From contig OZ252297.1 of the NCBI GenBank assembly GCA_965250275.1, positions 1,302,001 to 1,366,000 on the forward strand: 64,000 bases of DNA, read 5' to 3'. Under the pieces are notes generated by a model that was not told the origin of the DNA, did not search any database, and was given only the letters and a program-made list of their open reading frames with translations. The stretch comes from G965250275 sp965250275 (lineage in GTDB: Bacteria; Pseudomonadota; Alphaproteobacteria; Rhodobacterales; Rhodobacteraceae). Of the stretch, positions 50,414-58,242 are shown piece by piece; position 1 is the stretch's first letter; every line of letters starts with the position of its first letter. Made by a program: the position numbers and the translations under genes.

Positions 50414-51576
50414 GCCGCCTCCAGAATGGCTGCGCCCGAGCAGACGCCCCGGTCGTAGTTGATCATGCCGAACCCCGAAATCAGCGCGCGGCGCGCATTT
50501 GCGACCTGCGTGCCTGCGGCTCGTGCGGTGAGTTGGCGGATGGCTTCCACCATACCGATAAAGCCGCCAGCCGCGCCCGCCTGTCCTGCACTGAGTTGCC
50601 CACCGTTCGTGTTGTGGGGAAAGTCTCCGGACACTGTTAGATCGCGCGTGCGCAGAAAATCTGGCGCGCCACCCTTTTCGCAGAACCCCAGATCCTCGAT
50701 CTGCATCATCGAGATCACGGGATAATCGTCGTAGGTTTGCACCAGATCCATGTCTTCGGGCCCGCAGGCCGCCATAGCGTAGAGGGTGTCGATGTCGACC
50801 GTCCATCCGCCGCGCAATTGGATGGGGTCCTGGGCATGGGCATTGTGCCGTTCGATCGTGCCGGCGATCCGTGCAAACGGCAGGTTGCGACTTGCAGCAT
50901 CGTCTTCGCGCATCACCAAAAAGGCTTCGGCGCCCGCGCAGGGCATGACGCAATCGAACAGGGCCAGCGGGTCGGAAATGGGACGGGCGTCCAGGTATTG
51001 GTCCAGCGACAACGGCTTTTTCATCACTGCGCCGGGGTATCTGAGGGCATTCTGGCGCTGGGCCACGCACAAGCGGCCAAAGTCGGATCGCGTGGCGCCG
51101 TATTCCTGCATATAGCGGTCTGTCAGCAACGCGAAATTCGCATTGGGTCCGCCATATCCATAAGGGTACGACGCATCCATGGCGAAGCGCGAGAAGCTCG
51201 ACAGCATCCGGCGAAAACTGTCGATATGGTTGGTATCGCCCGCGACGCAGGCAACCACATCCGCATCTCCGGCCTGTACGGCGCGCGCGGCACGTCGCAA
51301 GGCCACGACCCCGCTGGCCCCACCCATCGGGATATGGTCCAGCCACCGGGGTGAAAGACCCAAATGCTGCGTCAAACCAACGGCCGTGTCCGGAAAGAGT
51401 GTGAAGCTGGCAACCGAAAAGCCATCAAGTTCCGCGGGTTTGAGACCTGCATCCTGCAGCGACCGGCGCAGGGCTGTGGCGATCCACCAATGGGCAGATT
51501 CAATCGAATACCTTTCGTATGGAACCGACACCGGGGCCGTCACCACGACGCCTTCGTAGGACTTTGGCAGACCCAT
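50410..51576 (-). CDS. Thiolase-like protein without the nucleophilic cysteine (Ltp2/SCP-x type)
   Basis: A 388-residue thiolase-fold protein. In thiolases the nucleophile is Cys in a CASG or CSTG motif; here the matching stretch is HIPMGGASGVVAL (81-93), with Gly86 where the Cys would be. The C-terminal NTNGGQLSAGQAGAAGG replaces the NPHGG motif. QTYDDYPVISM near 291 resembles the tyrosine-bearing loop of Ltp2, a retro-aldolase that lost thiolase chemistry and works with a DUF35 partner. A DUF35 fusion is the next gene. Predicted to cleave a hydroxyacyl-CoA by a retro-aldol reaction. ATG 51576 overlaps the ligase stop by one base. Confidence 0.82.
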   Translation of the reverse strand: MGLPKSYEGVVVTAPVSVPYERYSIESAHWWIATALRRSLQDAGLKPAELDGFSVASFTLFPDTAVGLTQHLGLSPRWLDHIPMGGASGVVALRRAARAVQAGDADVVACVAGDTNHIDSFRRMLSSFSRFAMDASYPYGYGGPNANFALLTDRYMQEYGATRSDFGRLCVAQRQNALRYPGAVMKKPLSLDQYLDARPISDPLALFDCVMPCAGAEAFLVMREDDAASRNLPFARIAGTIERHNAHAQDPIQLRGGWTVDIDTLYAMAACGPEDMDLVQTYDDYPVISMMQIEDLGFCEKGGAPDFLRTRDLTVSGDFPHNTNGGQLSAGQAGAAGGFIGMVEAIRQLTARAAGTQVANARRALISGFGMINYDRGVCSGAAILEAA

Positions 51577-53198
51577 CAGGCCACCTGCCGTTTCTTGAGA
51601 TGCACTAGGTCGTAGGCCTGACCGTTTCGCAGCAGTTCGGCGGCTTCGGATTTCAGCGCTGCGCGCTGAATTTTCTGCGTAGAAGTCAGGGGAAGGGCCT
51701 CAACAAACGCGATGTAGCCGGGCACCTTGTAGTAGGCCATCTGATCCAGCGCCCAATCCGCGATGGTCTGGGCCAGCTGTGGTGTGCCGTTCTCTGCCAC
51801 AAGGCAGGCAAAGACCTCGTCGCCTCGGATGGCATCCGGTACCGGCGCGACCCCTGCCGCTTTCACCGCCGGGTGCCGCATCAACACGGACTCGACCTCA
51901 ACCGCAGCGATGTTTTCGCCAGACCGGCGGATCACATTCTTCTTTCTGTCGACAAAAAAGAAGCGCCCGCTTGGGTCCTGGCGCACGACATCGCCGGTAT
52001 GAAACCATCCTCCTCTCCAGGCGTCTTCGGTTGCCTCGGGGTTTTTGTAGTAGTGGCTGAAGAACCCGAATTTTGGGTCATCGCCCGCGTGCCGCACAAG
52101 CAGTTCGCCGGGCTGACCGACGGTTACATCAGACCCGTTGTCATCCACGACACGGGCCTCAACACCCTCTGCGGCGAATCCCAGACAGGCCTTGCCAACC
52201 AACCGGTCGGGTTGCTGCGCGGATATCACCGCACCCACACCCGTCTCTGTCATCGCCCAGGCTTCGACCAGCGGAAACCCAAACCGCTCTTCGAACTGCG
52301 CCTGCAACTTCGGATCTACACCCGCGCCGAAACCGAACTTGATGCTGTGCGATCGGTCCTCTGGCTTGCTCGCGGCATTCATGAGCATGGAGGGCATGAC
52401 GCCCAGGTAGTGCAGACATGTGGCGTCGGCCGCGCGCACGTCTTCCCACCAGGACGAGGGATGGAACCTGTCCAGCGCCGTGAGGCACCCCCCCACGGCG
52501 ACCATGCCCATGAAAGAACAGGCCATGGCGTTCATGTGAAAGACCGGCAGTGGCGTAATCATGCGCTCGCCATCCAGGGTTAGCGTGCCAATCCCACCGA
52601 GGTTTTTGTACCACTCGCCGGCATGCAGAAAGTAGGTCCCCGGCAACACACATCCCTTGGGCGCTCCGGTGGTGCCCGAGGTGTAGAGCACTGCTGTTTC
52701 GCGGTCGGCCCCTTCCAAGGCCTCCGCCACAACGGCGTCCGCGCGTGGCGCGTCTGGCGTTTGACCGGGAGAAGTGACGTCAAGTGACACGCCTGCGGCT
52801 GCCGCTGCGGTCTGCAACTCCGCTTGGCGACTGGGGATGGAAATGATCAGCGCCGGCTCGGCGTGACCAATGAGGTATTCTAACTCGGTCGCGCGCAGAT
52901 CGGGATTGATCGGCACCACCGACGCACCCAGCCGATTGAAGGCCAGCCAGATGAGAAAGAACTCCGGCCTGTTTTCAAGCAGCAGTCCCACCCGCATGCC
53001 GGCGCCAAAACCGGCGCTGGCAAAGATGTCTGCGCGGGCGTCGATGTCTGCCAAGGCCTGGCCGTAGCTGATCTCCCCTGCGTTGATGTCGTAGACCTCT
53101 GCCGTGCGCCCCAACACGTTGAACACCGCCCGGTCCGGCCAGTGCCGCGCAGTTTGGGCAAATGCATCGTAGACGGAAGGGAGCGCGGTCAGGGTCAT
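51576..53198 (-). CDS. AMP-dependent acyl/aryl-CoA synthetase
   Basis: A 540-residue adenylate-forming ligase. The P-loop is AVLYTSGTTGAPKGCVLPG near residue 168, EAWAMTETGVGAVIS is the A5-like motif, GGWFHTGDVV near 396 the A7 motif, RFFFVDRKKNVIRRSGENIAAVEVE the A8 hinge region, and the final Lys is in TSTQKIQRAALK. It would activate the acid to its CoA thioester with ATP. ATG 53198 overlaps the oxygenase beta stop by four bases. Aromatic, cyclic or alkyl acid cannot be told apart from the sequence. Confidence 0.88.
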   Translation of the reverse strand: MTLTALPSVYDAFAQTARHWPDRAVFNVLGRTAEVYDINAGEISYGQALADIDARADIFASAGFGAGMRVGLLLENRPEFFLIWLAFNRLGASVVPINPDLRATELEYLIGHAEPALIISIPSRQAELQTAAAAAGVSLDVTSPGQTPDAPRADAVVAEALEGADRETAVLYTSGTTGAPKGCVLPGTYFLHAGEWYKNLGGIGTLTLDGERMITPLPVFHMNAMACSFMGMVAVGGCLTALDRFHPSSWWEDVRAADATCLHYLGVMPSMLMNAASKPEDRSHSIKFGFGAGVDPKLQAQFEERFGFPLVEAWAMTETGVGAVISAQQPDRLVGKACLGFAAEGVEARVVDDNGSDVTVGQPGELLVRHAGDDPKFGFFSHYYKNPEATEDAWRGGWFHTGDVVRQDPSGRFFFVDRKKNVIRRSGENIAAVEVESVLMRHPAVKAAGVAPVPDAIRGDEVFACLVAENGTPQLAQTIADWALDQMAYYKVPGYIAFVEALPLTSTQKIQRAALKSEAAELLRNGQAYDLVHLKKRQVA

Positions 53199-53674
53199 GG
53201 CAGGAGTTGGATGTTTCCGAAGGCCGCATCGGAATTCAGAAGATCGACCCGCTTGTTCGCGATGCGCAACTTGTCGTCCACAAGTGTCAGCTCGTGGGTC
53301 GCCGTGAGAGCCAGCAAAAACTGCTCGTCCAGCCGGGTTTCGACATAGTGCATGGCGGTATTGGTGACATAGCGGTTGGCGCCGGGATCAACCACATCGA
53401 CAAACGGTCTTTGAATGACATGGTGGCAACGGCTCTTTGGCTTCTGGCTGAAAGTGCGCGCACCGTTCAGGCGCTCGACGCGCAGCCTCAGCATGAACTG
53501 GTCCTCGTAGAGCAGCGACGTGACGCAATCGGGGTCAGTTTGTTTGTAGTCCAAGGGCATCCAGTAGATGCCGTCCGGCATCCACAGGTCCAGCCATTCG
53601 CTGAACCGTCCTTCGTCCAGCATGCGGGCTTCGGCATAGATGAAGTCGATCAGATCGTCCGCCGACGGTTTCAT
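53195..53674 (-). CDS. Aromatic-ring-hydroxylating dioxygenase, beta (small) subunit
   Basis: A 159-residue NTF2-fold subunit. IDFIYAEARMLDEGRFSEWLDLWMPDGIYWMP is the N-terminal signature of ring-hydroxylating dioxygenase beta subunits, and YEDQFMLRLRVERL and CHHVIQRP follow. It supports the alpha hexamer and has no catalytic metal. ATG 53674 follows GGAGG and overlaps the alpha stop by four bases. Confidence 0.9.
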   Translation of the reverse strand: MKPSADDLIDFIYAEARMLDEGRFSEWLDLWMPDGIYWMPLDYKQTDPDCVTSLLYEDQFMLRLRVERLNGARTFSQKPKSRCHHVIQRPFVDVVDPGANRYVTNTAMHYVETRLDEQFLLALTATHELTLVDDKLRIANKRVDLLNSDAAFGNIQLLP

Positions 53675-55005
53675 TCGGCAGCCTCCTGTTTGCCCGCATA
53701 GTCCGCCGGGTCCATGAACTTGACCCACGCGTTGAACTGGTTGCGCATCTGGCGCTCGGTGGTGCCGTTTTCGACCGCTTCTTTCTCGAAATCCTCGTTT
53801 TGCTCATAGAGCCGCTGCACATTCACCCATTCCAGCCCGTCGGCCATCAACCCTTCCTGCGCGCGTTCGTACATCTCCAGATCATCGTGGCCCACGATAG
53901 ACGTCGGGGCGTTGATCATCCGGTTGTACATCGCAGACCGCGCCGTCAGTTCGCGCGGCGCGCCAACGGGGTGATAGACATAGCTTTCGACCAGCGTGCG
54001 CCCGGCGCCCAACGGAATGAAATTGCGCAACTGTCCCAAAGGCGCCTTGACCATGATATTGGGGAAATAGACCGTGTTGTGCCGGTTTTCGTCCAGAATG
54101 GCCTTGGCCTTTTCCTCGCCATAGGCCTCGCACATGGCTTCGAAGTATCCGGGGATCCCGTCATAGTCCGAGTGGATGGATCCCTTCACCCCTGTATGGC
54201 CGTGTCCATTGGGCCATGTCCGGATGCCGATCTCCTCGAAGAACTCGTAAGCGGACATGAAAGGTGCGATGATCTGCATCGCTGGTGGACGCGGCTCCGG
54301 GTTGCCCAGCTCATCCCAGATCCGAACGGCTGTGCCCGCGCTTGACTCGTGGGCGACCATCGGGTGACAGGTGTCCGTCTGGTTCTCCACCAGCATTTTC
54401 CAGTTGCACTGGTGCATGTACCGCAACGGCGGGCCGGATACTTCCATGCGCCCTTCGGGCGCGCGATCGACCATGTTATCGATCGAGCTCAGCGCGTCGC
54501 CAAAGTAGTCCTCGAACGAGATGCCGTGCTCTGCAAGACGGGCAAAAACAAAACCCCGATAGTTCTTCACGGCGCCCACGGCTTTCATGCCCTGTCCGTT
54601 CTCGGTCTCGCTCAGTCCGGTGCCTTCGTACCCTTTCTTGAGCGGGATCGCCAAAAGGCATCCGTTCGTCTTGAAAGACCAGGCGTGATAGGGACACCGG
54701 AAGAACTTGCCCGTGTTGCCTTCGCGATCAATGGCGATCTTGGTCCCTTTGTGGGGGCATCGGTTGTAGAGCACATAAACCTCGCCGTCCGAATGGCGCA
54801 CCTGAATGACAGGTTGATCCGCGACCTGCGTGGTGTGGTAGTCGCCTTTGTTCGGCGTCTGGCTGTCATGCCCAACGAAGATCCACGCATTCCGGAACAA
54901 ATGCTGCATTTCCAGACGGTACACTTCCTCGCTGGTGTAGATGTCCCGGTGCACCTGGTGGCCCTCGACCAGTCTGGTGACGTTTTGTTGGGTATAGGGT
55001 GGCAT
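53671..55005 (-). CDS. Aromatic-ring-hydroxylating dioxygenase, alpha subunit (Rieske)
   Basis: A 444-residue Rieske oxygenase large subunit. The [2Fe-2S] motif is C83-P-H85 and C104-P-Y-H107 in NRCPHKGTKI and FRCPYHAWSF. The mononuclear iron site is in ENQTDTCHPMVAHESS (H214 and H219, plus a later Asp). The Rieske Asp bridge lies near D211. It should catalyse O2 insertion to a cis-diol or demethylation. ATG 55005 was chosen over the adjacent GTG 55008 because AGGAAG fits it better. It starts 15 bases after the reductase gene. Confidence 0.91.
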   Translation of the reverse strand: MPPYTQQNVTRLVEGHQVHRDIYTSEEVYRLEMQHLFRNAWIFVGHDSQTPNKGDYHTTQVADQPVIQVRHSDGEVYVLYNRCPHKGTKIAIDREGNTGKFFRCPYHAWSFKTNGCLLAIPLKKGYEGTGLSETENGQGMKAVGAVKNYRGFVFARLAEHGISFEDYFGDALSSIDNMVDRAPEGRMEVSGPPLRYMHQCNWKMLVENQTDTCHPMVAHESSAGTAVRIWDELGNPEPRPPAMQIIAPFMSAYEFFEEIGIRTWPNGHGHTGVKGSIHSDYDGIPGYFEAMCEAYGEEKAKAILDENRHNTVYFPNIMVKAPLGQLRNFIPLGAGRTLVESYVYHPVGAPRELTARSAMYNRMINAPTSIVGHDDLEMYERAQEGLMADGLEWVNVQRLYEQNEDFEKEAVENGTTERQMRNQFNAWVKFMDPADYAGKQEAAE

Positions 55006-55019
55006 CACTGCTTCCTTTC

Positions 55020-55964
55020 CTACAAATCGAGAACGAGACGAGGTGATTTCGCGCGGCTCACGCAGATCTGCATGAGTTTCCCCTCAGACTTTTCTGCTTC
55101 GGACAATACCACGTCCCGATGGTCGGGTTCGCCGCTGATCACGTCGGTCTGGCAAATCCCGCAATCACCGCGCTGACAGTCGTAAATCAGATCGATGCCT
55201 GCATCTTCCAGCACTTCGATGATGCTTTGACCGACGGGGATGGTGAAGACTTGCCCGGACGACGCCAACTCGACTTCGAATGGCTGATCGCCTGCTTCCG
55301 GTACGGGCGTTGTGAACAACTCAAAGTGTACGTGGTCCTCAGGCATCCCGGCCGCACTTGCAGCTGCTTTCGCGGCCTCAATCATCCCTTTTGGACCGCA
55401 GACATACAGATGCGTGCCTGCGGAGAGGCCGTTCATCAACCCTGTCATGTCGAGCGGTGCCGCATCGTCGTAGTGACAGATCAGGTCCTCGCCAAATGCG
55501 GTTTCCAGTGCTCCGGCAAATGCCATGACGCCGCGGGAGCGTGCCGCGTAGTGCAATGCAAAGGGGCGCGCATCGCTGCGCAACGCCGTCGCCATAGAGA
55601 TCAGGGGTGTGATCCCGATACCGCCGGCCAGCAGTAGGGCGGGCTCGGCATGCGTTTGCAGAGGGAAGTCGTTCTTTGGCTCTGACGCTTGCAGGGTCGC
55701 GCCGACATCTAATGCATGCATCGCCATGGAACCGCCGTCACCCGTGTCTTCTCTTTGCACAGCGATGCGATAACGTTCCGGCTGCGCTTCGTCGGGCCAA
55801 TCGATCAGCGAATAGGACCGGGTGCCGAGGTCGCCGAGATCAAATGTCAAATGCGATCCGGCCGAATACGAGGGCAGGTCGCCGCCATCCGGGGCGCAAA
55901 GTTCGAACACCCGTACTCTGTCCGTCTCGTCGCGGATGCCCTGAATGCGCAGACTCAGACTCAA
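55020..55964 (-). CDS. Phthalate-dioxygenase-reductase-type electron transfer protein
   Basis: A 314-residue reductase with FMN or FAD, NAD and [2Fe-2S] domains in that order. The flavin motif is TRSYSLIDWP near residue 48, AGGIGITPLISM near 114 is the NAD domain, and the C-terminal plant-type cluster has YDCQRGDCGICQTDV plus a last Cys in LMQICVS. This is the PDR/VanB domain order, usually seen with alpha-only oxygenases, whereas here an alpha/beta oxygenase follows. TTG 55964 is preceded by AGGGGGA. First gene of the operon and divergent from a MarR gene. Confidence 0.88.
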   Translation of the reverse strand: MSLSLRIQGIRDETDRVRVFELCAPDGGDLPSYSAGSHLTFDLGDLGTRSYSLIDWPDEAQPERYRIAVQREDTGDGGSMAMHALDVGATLQASEPKNDFPLQTHAEPALLLAGGIGITPLISMATALRSDARPFALHYAARSRGVMAFAGALETAFGEDLICHYDDAAPLDMTGLMNGLSAGTHLYVCGPKGMIEAAKAAASAAGMPEDHVHFELFTTPVPEAGDQPFEVELASSGQVFTIPVGQSIIEVLEDAGIDLIYDCQRGDCGICQTDVISGEPDHRDVVLSEAEKSEGKLMQICVSRAKSPRLVLDL

Positions 55965-55988
55965 GCAAAATTCCCCCTTCTCAAAATA

Positions 55989-56016
55989 ACATGAAATTTC
56001 ATATAATCAGGGTCAA
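55989..56016. promoter_or_regulatory. Candidate MarR operator inside the divergent promoter
   Basis: ATGAAATTTCAT (55991-56002) is a perfect 12-bp palindrome. On the minus strand TTGACC (56016-56011) is the -35 of the oxygenase operon, and the palindrome lies between it and a likely -10. This position is typical for repression. The one-base variant ACATGCAATTTCAT occurs at 25802-25815. Confidence 0.5.
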
Positions 56017-56080
56017 GAGTTTTGTTGACGCCGGGGCATGTCTTTTTTATCCGCCTCAGAAGGAAAAGGGAGGGGCTGCG

Positions 56081-56536
56081 GTGAAGCCGGAAAAGATCAA
56101 GGCGGACGGCGAGTTTGTCTCTTCCTACCTGCTCTACCTGCTGGCGGCTGTCAGTGATCGTGCCAGTGCTCAGTTTCACGCCCATGCACGTACCCAGGGG
56201 TTGCGGGTGCCCGAATGGCGCGTGCTGGCCTGTCTGATGGACGAAGACGGCGCGATGGTCACGCGGCTCGCGCAGTTGTCGCTGATGGAGCAATCCCGTC
56301 TGACAAAGATCATCGACCAGATGGCGGGACGGGGGCTTGTGTCGCGTCACTCCGATCCGCGCGACGGGCGTCGCGTTCGCGTGTACCTTACAAATGCGGG
56401 CCGGTCGCTTGCCGGTCGGCTGGTGATAGACGCACAAAAGCATGAAGCCGAAGTGCTGTCGCGGCTGGAGCCGGATGAGGCGGCAATACTAAAGCCGGTG
56501 CTGCAAAAGCTCTTGTCCAGTTTGGATGCCGGGTAG
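56081..56536 (+). CDS. MarR-family transcriptional regulator of the Rieske-CoA operon
   Basis: A 151-residue MarR protein. The winged helix is RVPEWRVLACLMDEDGAMVTRLAQLSLMEQSRLTKIIDQMAGRGLV, and SDPRDGRRVRVYLTNAG is the wing. GTG 56081 was chosen because GGGAGG lies seven bases upstream and the protein then has normal length. It is divergent from the oxygenase operon across the palindrome at 55991-56002, which is the usual arrangement for MarR repressors of aromatic degradation. The ligand may be an aryl acid or its CoA ester. Confidence 0.88.
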   Translation: MKPEKIKADGEFVSSYLLYLLAAVSDRASAQFHAHARTQGLRVPEWRVLACLMDEDGAMVTRLAQLSLMEQSRLTKIIDQMAGRGLVSRHSDPRDGRRVRVYLTNAGRSLAGRLVIDAQKHEAEVLSRLEPDEAAILKPVLQKLLSSLDAG

Positions 56537-56571
56537 GCGCACTGGACCACGTTTGCTGCCCAAATCCATTG

Positions 56572-57513
56572 TTATTCAGATGTGCTGCTCATCCCGGCGC
56601 ATTCCGGAATCGGCGCGAGCGGCTCGCCGGTGCGTACCCAATGGATCAAGTTGTCGGCTGTCAGGTCGAACATCGCCTGACGGGTCTCGACGGTGGCGCT
56701 GGCGGCATGCGGGCTCAGCAAGACATTGGGCAGGTCCCGCAGCACCTTCGGCACATTTGGCTCGTCGACAAAAACATCCAGAGCCGCGCGCCCAAGACGT
56801 CCGGACTGCAAGGCATCGATCAAAGCGTCCTCATCAACGACCGATCCACGTGCGATGTTCACCAGCAGACCATCGGGGCCCAGCGCTGCGAGCACGTCAC
56901 CATCAACCAACCCTTCGGTCGCGGCTCCGCCGGGCAACAACAAAACCAAAACGTCGCATCTGCGCGCCATCGCAATCAAATCGTCGCAGTATTCATAAGG
57001 TACGTCCCTCTGTGGCGTTCTGCCATGATAGAGAACCGAGCCATTGAACGCGTCCAGTTTGCGGGCCAATGTGCGTCCGATCCTTCCCAGCCCCACGATT
57101 CCGAATGTGGCCCCCTCGATCGTGTGGGTCAGCGGCGTTGGGCCCAGCTGTGCCCAGTTACCCGATCGCACATGGGCGTCTTGTCGGGTCAATTCGCGCG
57201 TGGCGGACAGGATCAGCGCCAGGGCATAGTTCGCAACATCTGCATTCAGAACGTCTGGGGTATGGGAAACGATGACCCCACGCGCGACTGCAGCATCCAC
57301 GTCGATCATGTCGTATCCGACGCCCAGGCTGGAAATGAACGCAAGCTCGGGCAGGGCGTCCAGTTCTGCTGCCGCCAAAGGCGCCCCGCTGGTGTTCACC
57401 ATCGCGCGGACATGTCTGGCGGATGCCAGTGAGTCAATCAGGTCGAAACCGTCGGAAAGCCGCGTTTCGAGGTGGGGCGGCAGCTTCCCGCGCACGTAAA
57501 TGGGGGTTTTCAT
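56572..57513 (-). CDS. D-isomer-specific 2-hydroxyacid dehydrogenase
   Basis: A 313-residue NAD-dependent dehydrogenase. The Rossmann motif is FGIVGLGRIGRTLARKL near residue 138. Catalytic residues are the Arg in VNIARGSVVDE, the Glu in DVFVDEP, and the His in LLSPHAASAT. These belong to glyoxylate/hydroxypyruvate reductase-type enzymes. It converges with the first MarR gene and diverges from the second. Its substrate may be a 2-keto acid such as an aryl pyruvate or glyoxylate. Confidence 0.87.
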   Translation of the reverse strand: MKTPIYVRGKLPPHLETRLSDGFDLIDSLASARHVRAMVNTSGAPLAAAELDALPELAFISSLGVGYDMIDVDAAVARGVIVSHTPDVLNADVANYALALILSATRELTRQDAHVRSGNWAQLGPTPLTHTIEGATFGIVGLGRIGRTLARKLDAFNGSVLYHGRTPQRDVPYEYCDDLIAMARRCDVLVLLLPGGAATEGLVDGDVLAALGPDGLLVNIARGSVVDEDALIDALQSGRLGRAALDVFVDEPNVPKVLRDLPNVLLSPHAASATVETRQAMFDLTADNLIHWVRTGEPLAPIPECAGMSSTSE

Positions 57514-57746
57514 TTGTGCTCCTTACAACACCGGTCTTGCAAATGCGCGACGGCATCAAGTGTGCTATACTTCCTCGCCCGTCTATTCCAAAATTATATG
57601 CACCAGCAAGTTTCTGATCTGAAGGTGTTTCGGAAAAGCTCCTTTTGAAGGGTTCATTTTTGTCAGAGTGCTGTCATCTGCTCTGGATTTAATTGCAAAA
57701 TCATTTAAATATTTGCCCATGCGCTGTCTCATTGCAGAGGATTGGC

Positions 57747-58232
57747 ATGACCGACACAACACATCCTGAAAGCCTCAATCGGGCCATGCGGCTGGGGGAG
57801 GTCGGGCTGGATGGGTTTGCACCCTACCTGATGAACCGGATCATGCGTCGCTACAATGCCAACATGCGCGATGAGATGGCGGCATTGGGTTTGTCCACGG
57901 CCAAGATGCGAGCCTTGTCTGTACTATCGGTAATGGACGGGCTTCAGATGACGGAGCTGGGGGTCTACGCCATCACCGAACAATCGACGTTGTCGCGTGC
58001 GGTTGATGCAATGACCACGGATGGTCTGGTGCGCAAAGAGACCGACACCAAGGACAATCGGGCCAGCCGTATCTTCCTGACCGACACCGGTCGTGCGGCA
58101 TTCGAGAGACTGTGGCCGCATATGTCAGACAGCCACGAACGCATGTTCGACGGCATTGAGCCAGATGAAAGACGGGTCCTGATCGGAACCTTGCAAAAGA
58201 TGCTGTCCAATATTCGCCAGAACGACTTCTGA
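57747..58232 (+). CDS. MarR-family transcriptional regulator upstream of iorA-like gene
   Basis: A 161-residue MarR protein. The DNA-binding part is LGLSTAKMRALSVLSVMDGLQMTELGVYAITEQSTLSRAVDAM with wing TDTKDNRASRIFLTDTG. ATG 57747 follows AGAGGA. It is 10 bases before the IorA-like gene on the same strand, so it is in that operon and probably autoregulated. The 233-base region before it is AT-rich near 57690-57715 (ATTTAAAT at 57703-57710), where its operator may lie. Confidence 0.87.
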   Translation: MTDTTHPESLNRAMRLGEVGLDGFAPYLMNRIMRRYNANMRDEMAALGLSTAKMRALSVLSVMDGLQMTELGVYAITEQSTLSRAVDAMTTDGLVRKETDTKDNRASRIFLTDTGRAAFERLWPHMSDSHERMFDGIEPDERRVLIGTLQKMLSNIRQNDF

Positions 58233-58242
58233 AGAGGGTAAT

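Noticed and set aside
50414..51346. Extra 311 codons in front of the DUF35-SDR fusion
   Set aside because: They overlap the thiolase-like gene in another frame, are arginine-rich and lack domain signals; ATG 50413 gives a clean overlap with the preceding gene.
57703..57710. ATTTAAAT as a defined MarR operator
   Set aside because: Only eight bases in an AT-rich promoter; mentioned as a candidate in the gene entry but too weak for its own feature.
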